From: Onchocerca volvulus
Taxonomy: Eukaryota > Nematoda > Chromadorea > Rhabditida > Onchocercidae
Direction: 5' to 3'
NCBI GenBank assembly: GCA_000499405.2
Contig: HG738138.1
Location: 5,330,888-5,394,887 of the forward strand
Length of the DNA stretch: 64,000 nucleotides
The notes beneath the pieces are model-generated. The model was not told the origin of the DNA and did no database searches. It saw only the letters and a program-made list of their open reading frames with translations. Every line of letters starts with the position of its first letter. The first letter of the stretch is position 1. Shown here piece by piece: positions 22,565 to 34,476 of this stretch. Position numbers and translations under genes: made by a program.

Positions 22565-25500
22565 TTACTTGAACTTCCGGGCAAGATTACTTAGTTGATT
22601 GCCAATATTCATAAAGAATTCTCCCTGACTTTCCAAATATGTCGCCATCATGTTCTTGAAATCTTCGCCGAGTTCATGATTTTGAAATGCCATTTCAGCA
22701 AGCATCATATAACTGATGGAATCAACTTTCTCTTTCACTTTATCCATATCTGCACTTGAAACGCGTCCTTCTATCGCAAGTTTTTCATTTTCACGCAATT
22801 TGGATATTGCTGACTGTAGCAATCATTATAAAAATAGAGAAATCATACCATCCTTAAGATTCTTTTCGCGGAGGAACGGAAGAATGTTCTGGGAACAGAT
22901 AATAATACAGAGTCAACAAAAGGCCTGGACGATAATTAGTAATCATCACTGTAGATAGTATCTTTTTCAATTTCAAATAAACGAAACTAAATTCTCTTAT
23001 AGAATCAATAACAAAAACCCGACCAGCTTGTGATTTCATGAATCAGTTTAACAACTGAATTCACTTAAGAATCAGATTTCTTAAGTGTGGTAAAGTTACC
23101 ATCGCATTTTACTTTAGTTTCATGATCTTTCAATATTTAATAAACTTCACTTTCACTTACCTTATGAACGTTAACGATATCTGGTATGCAGGCAAGCATG
23201 CCTTTATAGGAATATAATGCATCCAATAAGGGATCTAATGATTTCTTAGCTAATTTCTCATGCTCATCGCCGATCCAGTGTAAAGTTTTTGCTGTTTCTT
23301 TCAGAGCACTTGTAACTTTCTCATTTTCTGAAAAAATTCTATTAAACAAAAGTCCTGTTCGAATGACATATACAATCCTTCTACAGAACGATTACTACAT
23401 CTTGTTTTTAGCGCAACACCTATGGGGATATCACAGCGTTAGAATAAGAAATATCCAGAATCCACAAACATGAAATCAAAATTAAAAAGTCATATAGGCA
23501 GCTACAAAATTTGGAGAGAATATGCTCAGTAGATTAAGAAGTCCAGAAAGACTAAAGCGTATAAGCTTCCTGAATCATGTACAAATTATTTAGTATGAAA
23601 ATCAGAGCTAACTTGATGATGGGTTAATATCGAATGATCGACATAGACCGGTACACGCTTCTCCCATTTTTTGCCAGTTCGTTTTGTATGCTATAAAAAT
23701 GTTATTAAAAATATAAAGCCATTTAAACTAGTAAATTTTACGTACTAAAAAACAATGAAAACTAAGGTATCAATAATTGTACGAAACTTACCTCCTGCAA
23801 GTCTTTTGTGAGTCTCACTGACTCGGTTATACATGAAATGAACACTCTCTTCGAAACTTCGCATAGAACGAGTGAAATTATCCACTTTTTGTTCACTTAA
23901 ATCAGAATAAAAATTGAACTATAAACTAAGAAACAATATAAATACAATGACATCACCAACAGCAGCAAGTATTTATAGTAAACAATAATAATTAATGGAA
24001 AATATAAATCCCTTTCATTAAACAGACGTCATTAACCAGGCACACCTATAATTAGTGCTTTCAAAGGCAGCAAACATCCCCAACTGATTATTAGACTATT
24101 CTAATAGAAATGACCTGAAACTATACTATTTTCCTAGAATCAATAAAACCGAAAGAAAAATTGCATACACATCATTGCTATCGAGTGGCTGATTTGGAAC
24201 CGTGATGGAATAAAGAAAATTCCCTCCAACGTATTCATCCTTTTCGGCCTTTCTTTTGCCGCTTTTCCATTTCTTTTCATCTGTGCACGTTACAAAATGT
24301 ATCCAAACATCTGATTTACTGAGAACAGGATGCCTGCATACTTTATTGACCCAAATTTGTAGAATGTTCTTCCGGTGCTCAATAAAATCTTCTTCATAGC
24401 GACCTGAAAAACATTTATTTTCATCTTCAATGACCTTCAATGCATAACAAACTGCAAAGTCGTCTAACATTCATTACTATAATCTTACCAGCAACTTGTT
24501 TTTCAGGTAGTGGTGGAAGTGGTATTAAAATGTATTTGGCTGACATCCGCTCATAAAGCCAATCGAAATGTTTGTACCGTCTTGACACCTAAATAACAAC
24601 GTATTGGTTTTTAAGTTAAGCTATTATACATTTTCATGTAAGCAGCTATTACTGCCGTCGATTATTAATGAACGAGTAGTAATTGAGTATGAGGTTAATT
24701 CCTTATTTAGCATTTCAGTACATTATAATCAACATATTAGTTAGGAACTTTGCATCAACGACAATGATTAAAGTGCACAGCACTGCAAAGTTACTGAAAA
24801 AAAGATGGAATCCAGTTAACCCAAGTAAAGTAAATGGATTAAAATTACTAAAACAAAAAGATTCACCTGTATACCGCTGAGGGAGGATTTAACACTGTAT
24901 GCAATGAAACTTTTCAAGCCTTTTAGCTTAGATTCTTTCTTCGGTTTATCAACGATGCAATAATAAGGCTGAGCAACTGGAATCCATTCCGCTCCGTCTA
25001 GTGTCAACTAAACATTATCAACAATAATTGATGACAAATTTTCTATTATATCTTGTGACAGCAATATTGTCAATCATTCCTTCGCAAATTTGATATCAAA
25101 CTTACAATTATTTCATGGTGTTCCTCCGCTTTTGATGTAATTCTTGAAGAAAGTAGGATGTAATCTTCCATGCCTGATTTAACGAAATTGGAGAATCTAT
25201 AATCAACATATATTACTAAACTTGCTAGATCACGACATTTCTTGATTTTTGATCAGGGGGCATGACATTGAAGAATATGTGGAAACATGACTTGCCGATT
25301 TATATTTTTCATTCTAACCGTTCCTTGCTTGACCAGTACATCACCTTTGGTAGCTGGATTACTGGATATATAATTTTGCATTTCAGGATTATCCGCTGTA
25401 TTTAATACACTTTCCTAAACGAAAAAGAAGATAACACAAGTGATCTATTTCGATCTTTCACTTACTATTATTTATCTTTAAAAAAACAGAGAGTCTGAAT

Positions 25501-27287
25501 ACTTATAAATTCGCATGAATTCATGAGTTAAGCACTTAATTTTGACCGTAAATTAAAAACATAACTTAATTTTAGCTTACATAAGCGTGATAAAACACAC
25601 AAAACTTCATTTTATAAGGAAAGATATTGAGTATACAGTTTGCACTTCCTAATATTTGATTACAGCTTGAAAAACTGCAAGAAATGATTGCGTACTGAAA
25701 ATTCTTCGTCATCATCAGTCCAGTCATCAAAATCGTCATCGTCATGAGAGGCTGATACAAACATCGGAGGTGCTGCTACATTATGCAATTGCTGAAAATA
25801 AATATTGTATTCAGTTCATTAAGCTTTGCTTTACAAGAATCAACAAATTAACCAATGACTAATTAAAAATTCTGAGAAGAAATAATTGTTAGCATCATGG
25901 AGCATGGCTTGACTTGCTGGAACAGCAAGTTTCTGGCATGACCGTCCTTCATAGATTGTCATGACGCAAACCAGTTAAACTGGACGACAACATGAATCTG
26001 GCAACTGAAAAACTAAGAAAGCATTCGAATTCCAAGCTGTATGATCTAGAAACTAACAAAGCAGCTTCATACGAAGAACAGAAAGACAATAATATAAACC
26101 TGTTCATTCGATGAAATGGACAATTGCGGATAATGAGCAGATGCTGGAGGTGCATTCCAGCTATCGTCCACAGCAAAGGCTGGAAGATTGTGATGTTGCG
26201 AAGCAAATGCCTTAAAATACATTTGAAAAAAAAGAAAAAGTCTTTTCTTTCTCATGAAGAGAAAGAAAAGACTTTTTCAACAGCAAAGAATCCCAAGCTA
26301 TGGAGAAAATGAGTAAGCATTAAAAAAAAAATCCAAACAATTTATTCAAGCTATGAATAACTGCGATAATTCACTTTAGTTATTATTAGGAGAAATTTCA
26401 AAATCATATTGCACTCATAATTTTTCCAGAAAGGATCAAAGAAATGAAGTCTCCTACTCCTTACATTTTCGTGACAATTCTACATCAGAGAGGCCCAGTA
26501 ACATTTTGACTGCAAGATAAATCAACTGTTCCGATTTGTCCAGAAAAGGTATGCCCCATCCAGTTACTTGCTGAACATTCAGCACAAAGTGGAATGAACT
26601 CATGAACAAAGCATATGAGACTTTAGAAATGAAAGAAGCTGGCAGCAACATATATGCGGTCCACTTCTCTTCATATCAAAATCAAGTAAAAGAATGGTAT
26701 CTGGATTAAAGGCAGGAAAAATTCACTTTTGGAATCGTAGGAGAAGCGTTGATTTTCACAACGTAGGACTCTGGAAAAAGTCCATGTTGCCCTTTTGCAT
26801 TGCGACCTTCTAGCCATCCCCCTTGGATACCCTGAAACAGTGCTTGCAAAAATTAGGAAAGAGCTGGATGAATATAAAAAAATTCCGAAAGTATCAAAAA
26901 AAAAAATAAAAAGAAAAACCCATGTAAACCGTTAAAGTCACATTTTTCGGCCAATTTTGTCTTCGCAACACAACTCCCTTTCAATTTTCTTCAGGACTTT
27001 CAATTTATCTTGTTATGGCCAGAGTGTTAGTATAAGCTTATACTTCTTGTTGCCATTAACAATTGCATAAAAACGTGATCAACCGGCATAAGCTTAATGG
27101 CAAATTCGCATAACCATCTTCATTCCATGAAGCTTATAAACAGAATTCAAAAACTGCTTTTTTTTTCAAAATAGAACATAAGAAAACGTACTTCTCTGAC
27201 AACTGTAAGAACTTCGTTTACTGAAATAGACAACTCTCCGGAGTTTGGCTGTGCTTCGAATTCATAAACAGCTCGAACTTGAGTCAT
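22565..27287 (-). CDS. lst-4: SNX9/SNX18-family sorting nexin (SH3-PX-BAR), LST-4-like
   Basis: Thirteen exons: 27287-27192, 26831-26760, 26210-26100, 25791-25696, 25414-25296, 25196-25106, 25007-24867, 24588-24489, 24403-24171, 23918-23792, 23690-23613, 23327-23161, 22813-22565; about 559 aa (human SNX9 595). Residues 1-56 are an SH3 domain ([30 protein letters not shown]). A low-complexity acidic linker with [14 protein letters not shown] follows. The PX region includes [10 protein letters not shown], then [15 protein letters not shown] and KQVAGRYEEDF. The BAR domain starts after [16 protein letters not shown] and runs to the C terminus. SNX9 proteins couple PI(4,5)P2 membrane curvature to dynamin and N-WASP during endocytosis. 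The intron at 25295-25197 begins with GC, and this is required by the frame and by the conserved NRF motif. A perfect 20-bp hairpin lies just upstream of exon 3. The last codons overlap a donor-like gtaagt, so a further exon cannot be excluded. Confidence 0.93.
26234..26278. repeat. Perfect 20-bp inverted repeat with 5-base loop
   Basis: Bases 26234-26253 are the exact reverse complement of 26259-26278, with loop ATGAA. It lies in intron 2 of the sorting nexin gene, 23 bases upstream (in the sense of transcription) of the exon 3 acceptor, and would form a stable hairpin in the pre-mRNA. Confidence 0.95.
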
Positions 27288-28129
27288 GCTTTCGAACTTT
27301 ATATTTTACACGACAAATTCCGCACCAATCAAATACTTCTTAGGTGTCAATAGGTAACCTAAATTTGAATTTCAAAACATTGCATCACTGCCGGGCGGAA
27401 ATAAGGAATATGAACAAATCAAATAGTCGAAACTTATATGACAAACGACAACATAAATACCAGTGATACTGATAACCGAATTCCAAATAATATATGGAAA
27501 CATGAGATACTACAGGATATATCAAATGGACAATTATGCAAATTTTCTGATTAAACGACATTAACTTCAACCCAGATAAAAAACTACGTACAATCGCAAA
27601 TTTCAGGCAGCTTCGCTATACCAATTTAATTTCTACATAAGGAATACGCAACGGCAACTAATAAGAACTCTGTAGCAAAGTCGATTACATCATTCCTAAG
27701 TGATTGAAAGATTTGTACAAAACAAAAAAAATACAAATCTGATACGACACAGGATTTGATAGATTACAGGATGGAAGGAGTTTCTTCCCCTGACTTTAAT
27801 AAATAATTCCTTAATAGAATCATCTGACAAAACCTTCTGACCCAAAGTGAATCCGAAATTGAACCTTGGCATTACGTTGGATGATCGAATACATTCCGAT
27901 CAGGTCTAGATGCATATCATATGAGATGTTTTCAACCGAACTGCAATCGTCGTCGCTATCTTTGTAGCGGAAAAAATTTAGGCGGAAATTCCATTCGCAA
28001 GTATGTTTACCTTAGATGTGACAGTAATGAACACCTGGTGACCCCATGACCTTCCCGCTCTGCTCATGGCGACAAGCAAGTTCCAGAGCCCCGACTATTT
28101 CACAGCGACTTTAGTCCAAAAATTATACA

Positions 28130-28399
28130 ATGCTGTTCAGATTTCCAATTACATATAATGTTGCCGCGTTATACAACAATCCTTCACGTCCGGGACTTTT
28201 TCCGGGAGGTTTGAAATTCGAAAAAAAAGCAAAGAATTCCGCTGGGAGGTTTCTATGCCGAACTGGTGATGATAGTGATGAGATTTTGGATGAAATCATT
28301 AATGAGCGTGGGGAAGACACTCACTGTTGCCTACTATTCGAGCGATTTATTTCATTTGGCTGGAATGTTGATAATTATTATCAAAACTATATTTTATAA
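28130..28399 (+). CDS. Possible small gene of unknown function (89 aa)
   Basis: An ATG at 28130 opens an 89-codon frame. An acceptor-like TATTTCACAG ends about 25 bases before the ATG, as seen at the trans-spliced genes of this window. The middle has an acidic, hydrophilic segment (RTGDDSDEILDEIINERGED) of protein-like composition, and the N-terminal part is basic and hydrophobic, loosely like a mitochondrial presequence. I recognise no domain. The opposite strand is also open for 65 codons, which lowers confidence. It could instead be a 5' exon of a gene spliced further on, or a chance frame. Confidence 0.3.
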   Translation: MLFRFPITYNVAALYNNPSRPGLFPGGLKFEKKAKNSAGRFLCRTGDDSDEILDEIINERGEDTHCCLLFERFISFGWNVDNYYQNYIL

Positions 28400-29832
28400 C
28401 GGGTATGATTGCATGAGCCAGAAAATAGTTCGCTCTATATCGGTATGGATTAGATGACTTCTATATTCAGTATTAACGGTTTAAATTAGGTTATGGATTA
28501 TCCGAAATAGAGTGTTCTGAGTTGAAGTAACATTAAATTATGCGGCATTATTTTAGAAAACGTTTCTGTTTCTCCCATGGTATAACGAAGTGTGTAAAAG
28601 TTCTACTTGCCCCTACATCTTAATGCTCACTCAAAAAAATGCTGAAATTTTATTCATAGGTCCAATTCATCAAGAAAATTTCGAAAAGTAGAATAACATG
28701 GTTGTTTTAAATCAAGAAAATTCTAGATAGGCTTCAAATTACTCCAGAAGTAGTTGCAGTTTGTACAATATAAGATATCTTTTCTTCTATTAAGTACTAA
28801 TTCGTTTTTAAAATGAATTGAATCTAGCTGATTTAATTCGAGACGACTGGAAAAGTCCTAATTTAATGAAGTATTTTGTACCAAACTTTCGAATTTCACT
28901 CCTCACAGAAGCTCAGTTCAAACTGTGATCATTACAGGGAAATAGGCGGAGACGCTGCGTTTGCATTGCGCTCCCGGTTTGTTATTCAGTGATACAATGT
29001 ATTGTGTGCGGAAGTGGTTTGCTTTCCTAGGGGGTAGTGTTCGTCGGGGAAGGGCGGAAATCCTGGATGTTGCTGTTATGACTTCGATTAATTAGTTTGA
29101 AATCTGATTTAGATTTTATAGAATTTCGTGAAGCACAAACTTCGAATACATGAGATTGTGCAGTTCCATTGTGTGCTTTGTGATTCCAAAAGATTACATA
29201 GTCTAAGAAAATTTTGATATTTTGTCCGCTAATTTATGCAAAGCAATTTCATAGTAAATCAATTGTGAGTCCTTCTGTCTAGTTGGTCGTTCGCAGTCAT
29301 ATCATTTGCCAAACATCTTTATCTTTTTTTTCGTTTTTTGTCCTTCCGAATTTCTTATTGATTTACGTCCATATCCAGCAGTTATCGTGAAAATGAATGC
29401 CAGTTTTCTCCAGTTAATTTTTTTGAGTTTTGACGAACCTAACTGATCATAAATTAAACATTGCAAATGGATATGGATGTGTGAAGATGTGATACACTTT
29501 TTATTTACACAATTGAAAAATTCTTTGGGCAAACTTTTCCATGTTGACGCTAGAATAATGAGGCAAAGAGTGGGGAGAAAGATGGGAGATGTGGCGTTTA
29601 TGTCATAACTTTTCTTTACTAGTTGGAATTAAGTTCACTTTTCCCATGGAGCATTTCTTTAATGGCAGTGAGCAAATTTCCAAAAATACGCAACCCTACC
29701 TTTATTACAAGTATATTTATATAGAAACTCAGTTTTATTGTTTTTAATACAATTTGCTGTCATTTGTGATATCTAAAATCTTTGAGTCTTTGGGAGTAGT
29801 AGTATGTTTTAAGTCGATTAAAATAATTGTAT

Positions 29833-29842
29833 TAATTTATAG
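29833..29842 (+). promoter_or_regulatory. Probable spliced-leader acceptor of the BCL9-like gene
   Basis: ATTTATAG ends at 29842, nine bases before the ATG at 29852, with no upstream coding exon visible. Confidence 0.5.
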
Positions 29843-29851
29843 GTACTTGAA

Positions 29852-32800
29852 ATGTCACTGGATAATGGAGGTGTTGCACGGGATCCACAGTATCGTAATC
29901 ACGATTTCACAGCATTTAGACATTGCAAAACGAAAGCAGACACGACCACTGATTTGGGTGAAGATTTTTATAATATCAAAAAGCCAACATCGGCATCATC
30001 AGTTACGCTGAAACAAACCTCTACACCATCCCCGAGTTATCCATCAGCGAATTCATGGCCTGGATTTGGGAGCCGTTGTACTCATAATGGCGAAGACATT
30101 CAGGTCCCTACTGTAGACTCTATCAAATCACCATGTGCTGCCAAGTGCGAATTGCCTTTTCGACAACAAAAAGTAAGTTTTGGTTCTGTTATTAGTCGTA
30201 ATGAGATATGGGAGAGGGGAGACAGTTTGTTGGCATATTGAAAACGCCTTTCGGTGAGAAAATTTTCACTTATTTACTTGTCTTTTAAATGCGTTTTCTT
30301 GTTTAGTGAACTTCTTCAGTTTATTTACACTGAAATCGCAGAATCGTACATAATTCAACAGAATTGTTGTTAAATTGTGTGCGATTCTGCGGTTTCGTTT
30401 TTTTTTTTTCCTTTTTTTTATTTTATTTCGTTTTTTTTTTTTTTTTTTAAACATAAATAGGGATGCTTTCGTTTCAGCCAGGAAGGCATGTATATGTATT
30501 TTCATCAAAAATGGCAAATGATGCAGCTATTGGCGTACGTCAAAAAAAATACGAATCAATCATTGCTTGGCATGAAGCAAACTGCCGACCAAGCACTTCC
30601 AAGTGCGAATTCACGGAAGATTGCCAGGCGGTGCCCATATCGAAGAAAAAACGACGTAGTGTGGTTAGTCTTTTCTATTAAATTTTTTTTTTATTTTATG
30701 TATTTCCGTAATATATTTTCTCAATTTTTGTCTTGAAATAATGGGAAATTCAAGTATATGAAATGTTATTATTTCTTAAAAAAAGGTCTCACAAAAAACC
30801 TAGGAGTAGCATTATGACCACTGACTTTAAGATTAAAATTTTATGAACCAAATATTGATTTATAAATACTGTTTTTCAGGTTTTAACCCCCAAATTTCAG
30901 CAAGACTATCGGAATGGATCACCGATGCGATCATGTGGTACACCATCCATATGCAGCCCATCAAGTACTATGCTTCCAACGCCTTCGCAAACAAGCGGAG
31001 AGTCGAATGGTAATCCACCAAGTAACCCTTCTGAGACACCTTCTGGTGAATTACTCAATCCTGATGATCACACTGATGTTGGTGATAATCCATTAAGGTA
31101 CTAACGAGTAATTCCATAAACTATAAAATATAATGCTGTTGTATTTTTCTATTTCTTTGTAAATTCGAATTAAAGCTTTTTTCTTTTTTCAAATTGAATA
31201 TGTTCGTATTTATAGAAGAATGGAACGTATGACACAGGATTCGCTTTTTGAGCCTCCTTCAAAATTGTGCCGTACGTCAATTGACAATAGTCAACCTGCA
31301 AGAAAGTTGGTTTTATCAGCACACTTTAGATCTGAACCAAAATAATTTTTTTCCTCTTTTTTACATTAAATTCCTTTGCCGATTAATCAGGTATGCCTTT
31401 TGCATATTTAAGGATTTACTTTTTAACCGAAAAATTATTTGGTCACTGATATGCATCGCTTCAGCACACTTGATGCATTAAATGCATTAGATGCATTGAT
31501 GCTTAGGATTACGATGACAAGAATTTCAGGGAACAAGATCGTAATGCAAAGCTGGAAAAAATGCGGACACTTGAACAACAAATAATGTATGATAAAGCTA
31601 AAACAGAGTGGGATCGGATGATGCACGAGCATGAAACAATCAAAATGACCCGTGGCCATATGCCTTCTCTGATACCACCTTGTTCTTCTCAGGCATCAGT
31701 TCCAGCTCCTTATCCATGCACCTTTGCTAATCAGAATGGAATGCTGATGCAGGGGTCATGTCGACGGCCCATGTATCCACAACCGCTACAACCAACAGAA
31801 CCGCCATCTTCAATGTCCAATGTTTCTATTAACACTCCAATGATAGCGTCTTTACCGCAGACTTCTGGGCCTAACATGCCAATGTCCCAGCCTTTAAGGC
31901 CATCACTTAATCCATCCGCCTGCAGCATGCAATATTCACAATGTGGTTTTATGTGTTGTCCCTATCCTCCTAACACATATCCTCCGCCACAAGGTTATCC
32001 TCATATAAATGGTACTGCATCATCATGTTTTCCTTCTAACTTTGTCTCCAGCAATGGGAATTTGGCTCCACAGCCCAGAGAGTAAGTTATAAATTCACGG
32101 AAGGCATTAGGTTTTTTTTTTTTTTTTTTTTTTTGGACTCAAGTTTTTTGTGTTTAAACAGAATCATTTACACTGCAAAGATAACTATTAGTTTATGATG
32201 AGCATAGTGTACTTTTTTTTTTTCTTTTTTTTCAGTTATGGTATGTACCAACAGGGAGTTCGGACGGTGTGCTCACAGGAGAAATTGGAGTGTGAGATTT
32301 GGAATAGGCAAATACCGGCGGTACATGCTGACTTCAGTAATACTTTTCCAGACCAAAAAGTGCAATATCACGCTGTAAGTAATGTTCTTTGCATCCAGTC
32401 TTTGTTATACACTGACTACTCTTTTCGAAGTAGGGAATTTTTCTGGGTATTGATATCGATTCGTTACTACAAACTGAACCTTGTAATTTGGTAATCAGGT
32501 CGTGTTGTTATAGTGACAGTCACAGAAAACGCTGGTGCAAAACGAGATGTATGTTTCTAAATATCCAGGAAGGGAGTGCAATGTTTTAATCTGTAATGAT
32601 TCATTCTGAGACATCGAGATAGTAATGCATGAATTTCGAATATGAGCTATTATATTTTCAATTTAATCATTTGTTAGTATAGCCATTGATGATTTCAACT
32701 CCCTTCATCGGTAGTTGCATTTTGCCTTGTCGAGAATTTCTGGAACGTATGTCTCATCTCGTTTCAGTGCAACTGGATTATTTTTGCTTTTATATTACGA

Positions 32801-32931
32801 TGTTATCCTTAAACTTGATTTGAAAATTCTGCTTTGCTTCTTTACTAAAATCCTATTTATTTTAGAATGGTGCAGTAGTGGACGGCAAATTGTTGGATGC
32901 GGTTGCCAACACAAATCCAATGTTTGCTTAA
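29852..32931 (+). CDS. BCL9-like: BCL9/Legless-like Wnt transcription co-activator
   Basis: Seven exons: 29852-30172, 30478-30663, 30880-31097, 31216-31305, 31530-32081, 32236-32374, 32866-32931, all in phase, about 523 aa. Residues 112-142 read VYVFSSKMANDAAIGV then YESIIAWHEAN, which aligns with HD1 of BCL9/Legless, the Pygopus PHD-binding segment (vertebrate form begins VYVFSTEMANKAAEAV). Residues about 273-291, EQDRNAKLEKMRTLEQQIM, resemble HD2, the beta-catenin-binding helix (EQLEHRERSLQTLRDIQRML). A KKKRR basic cluster follows HD1. The remainder is Pro/Ser/Met-rich and disordered, as usual for this family, and the protein is much shorter than vertebrate BCL9 (about 1400 aa). In other animals BCL9 bridges beta-catenin to Pygopus at TCF target genes. 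The HD1 match is direct; HD2 and function are inferred. Confidence 0.8.
31472..31502. repeat. Short 9-bp tandem repeat in BCL9-like intron 4
   Basis: Units GATGCATTA, AATGCATTA and GATGCATTGATGC follow each other directly, ending 27 bases before the exon 5 acceptor. Confidence 0.7.
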
Positions 32932-34476
32932 TTCGTTTGTTTTTTCGATCATTATTTTTACCCTGCAATAAATATTTTTTGTTTTGAGTGATGCATTTTT
33001 TATTCTGAATAAAATTTCTATGATAGTACATTTATTTGCTTTGTTTACTCCAGAACTATAGAAAGGCAAATTTTTACAAGCCGTAACATTAAAACTCTGT
33101 ATTTTTTGCTTTTTACTAGCTATGTGACACATAAAATATGGAAGCTACAAACTTTAATATGGATTTCTTCTTTCAACAACTGCATAGGTCGATCTTCCTC
33201 CATATTTGTTTGCATGCGAAGTCTCGATGATCTTTGAATGAAACCATAACAAAGGGAACAGTTATAGTTTGCCTTATGAATTGAGAATGGAACTAGATAG
33301 ATTGTAGGAGGAGAAGTCGAATTGTCTTTCGGTGATTTCCGTATTATTCACTAGGAAAAGTGCTTGCATTGAACGGCAGTAGACCCGGTGAATAATGATT
33401 GATCTCATAGAAAATCAGAACTAATTGATCTCTGATCAACTGTTCTTCTAAAGGAGTGGATAAGGGAAAGAGGGGCAACATTTGTAATTTGTATTGTTCC
33501 CCCCTCCATCCTCCCCCAGCCAGTCGGCAAAACAAGGAAACCTTGCATTTTCACAACGAAACAGCAACTCTGAAGAACTGTACGCTGGATGATGTTGCCA
33601 TTGATTTGGTATTTTTGGATGGCTCGATGAGGGAAAAGATGGAGGAAGGAGGGGGGAGGTGTTGAATGTGTTCGTGTTGTGTTTATGAAGCAGTATCTTG
33701 CTGCATTTCATCAAATGTAGCAAATTCACAGTTTTAAATTGTCCGTTTTGATTTTGTGCTTTACTTTCTTCTGTAAAAATGATGTATTACGCGTTGGCCA
33801 CATGAAACATTACTTCTTCCATTCTTTGTCTGCAATTACTATTAGATTTTTGATAAATTTCATTAATTTTTCTCGAAATGTATGAAATCAGCGATTTATA
33901 TAATCTAGCGTAAGTTTGGAAGATAATTACTTGGTTCCAACGTTTTGTTGTAAGCATGCTGAGTTTAGTTGTTTCTCGGAGTTAGTTCAGCTGTAGTAAA
34001 TGTTGCCATGATTATTTCTTCGTTACCTGCTACGTTATCAAGTTAGTACCACATTACCATGCATTTACATATTATTATTAGCAGCAAATCTGATTAAAGT
34101 TACACACATCAGTAATACTGCTAAGTATTACTATAATGCCATCGTAATTAAATCGTTCTCAAAGAAGAATGGAAAAGTCCAAATGTTCGGGAATTTGGCA
34201 GGTGCAGATAGTATCACAGTTATGTTTACATAATTGTGAGAGAGAAGGCTGCATTGTCATCTCTCTCTCATTCTTCTCCTATATTCAGGAAAATTGGTCC
34301 AGTGGTTAAGAGATTGTATACACAAGAAGGATTACAAGGAAAAGAGAACAGAGTCTTTATTTTATGAGATGGAAGCAATTAATCCATTGAAATATCCGAA
34401 ATATCTATAAATATCTGTAGAATCTGCGCCAAGATCCTTAAAAGCAGCAGTCTTGGAGTATTTTTGCAGAAATTTA
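32932..34476. other. Intergenic region upstream of the FERM/PDZ scaffold gene
   Basis: This 1.5-kb stretch has a C/G-richer segment at about 33470-33665 with CCCCCCTCC and GGAGGAAGGAGG runs, likely promoter or 5' UTR. It ends in TTTTTGCAG at 34469, seven bases before the downstream ATG, a probable trans-splice acceptor. Overlapping open frames on both strands at 33448-33729 follow from the low-complexity runs. Confidence 0.5.
34460..34469 (+). promoter_or_regulatory. Probable spliced-leader acceptor of the FERM/PDZ gene
   Basis: TATTTTTGCAG ends at 34469 and the ATG follows at 34477. No coding exon is found upstream. Confidence 0.5.

Larger units (their letters stand above)
27288..29851. other. 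Divergent promoter region between SNX9-like and BCL9-like genes
   Basis: This 2.6-kb stretch separates two divergent genes. It holds a possible short gene at 28130-28399 and a relatively GC-rich block at about 28930-29080, which is the best candidate for a promoter or first non-coding exon of the BCL9-like gene. No other coding exon is recognised. Confidence 0.5.

Noticed and set aside
26454..26651. 65-codon minus-strand frame inside intron 2 of the SNX9-like gene
   Set aside because: It has no recognisable domain and the flanking exons join in phase without it, giving a normal SH3 to linker transition.
33448..33729. Overlapping open frames on both strands upstream of the FERM/PDZ gene
   Set aside because: They arise from C- and G-rich runs typical of a promoter or UTR and give no recognisable protein.
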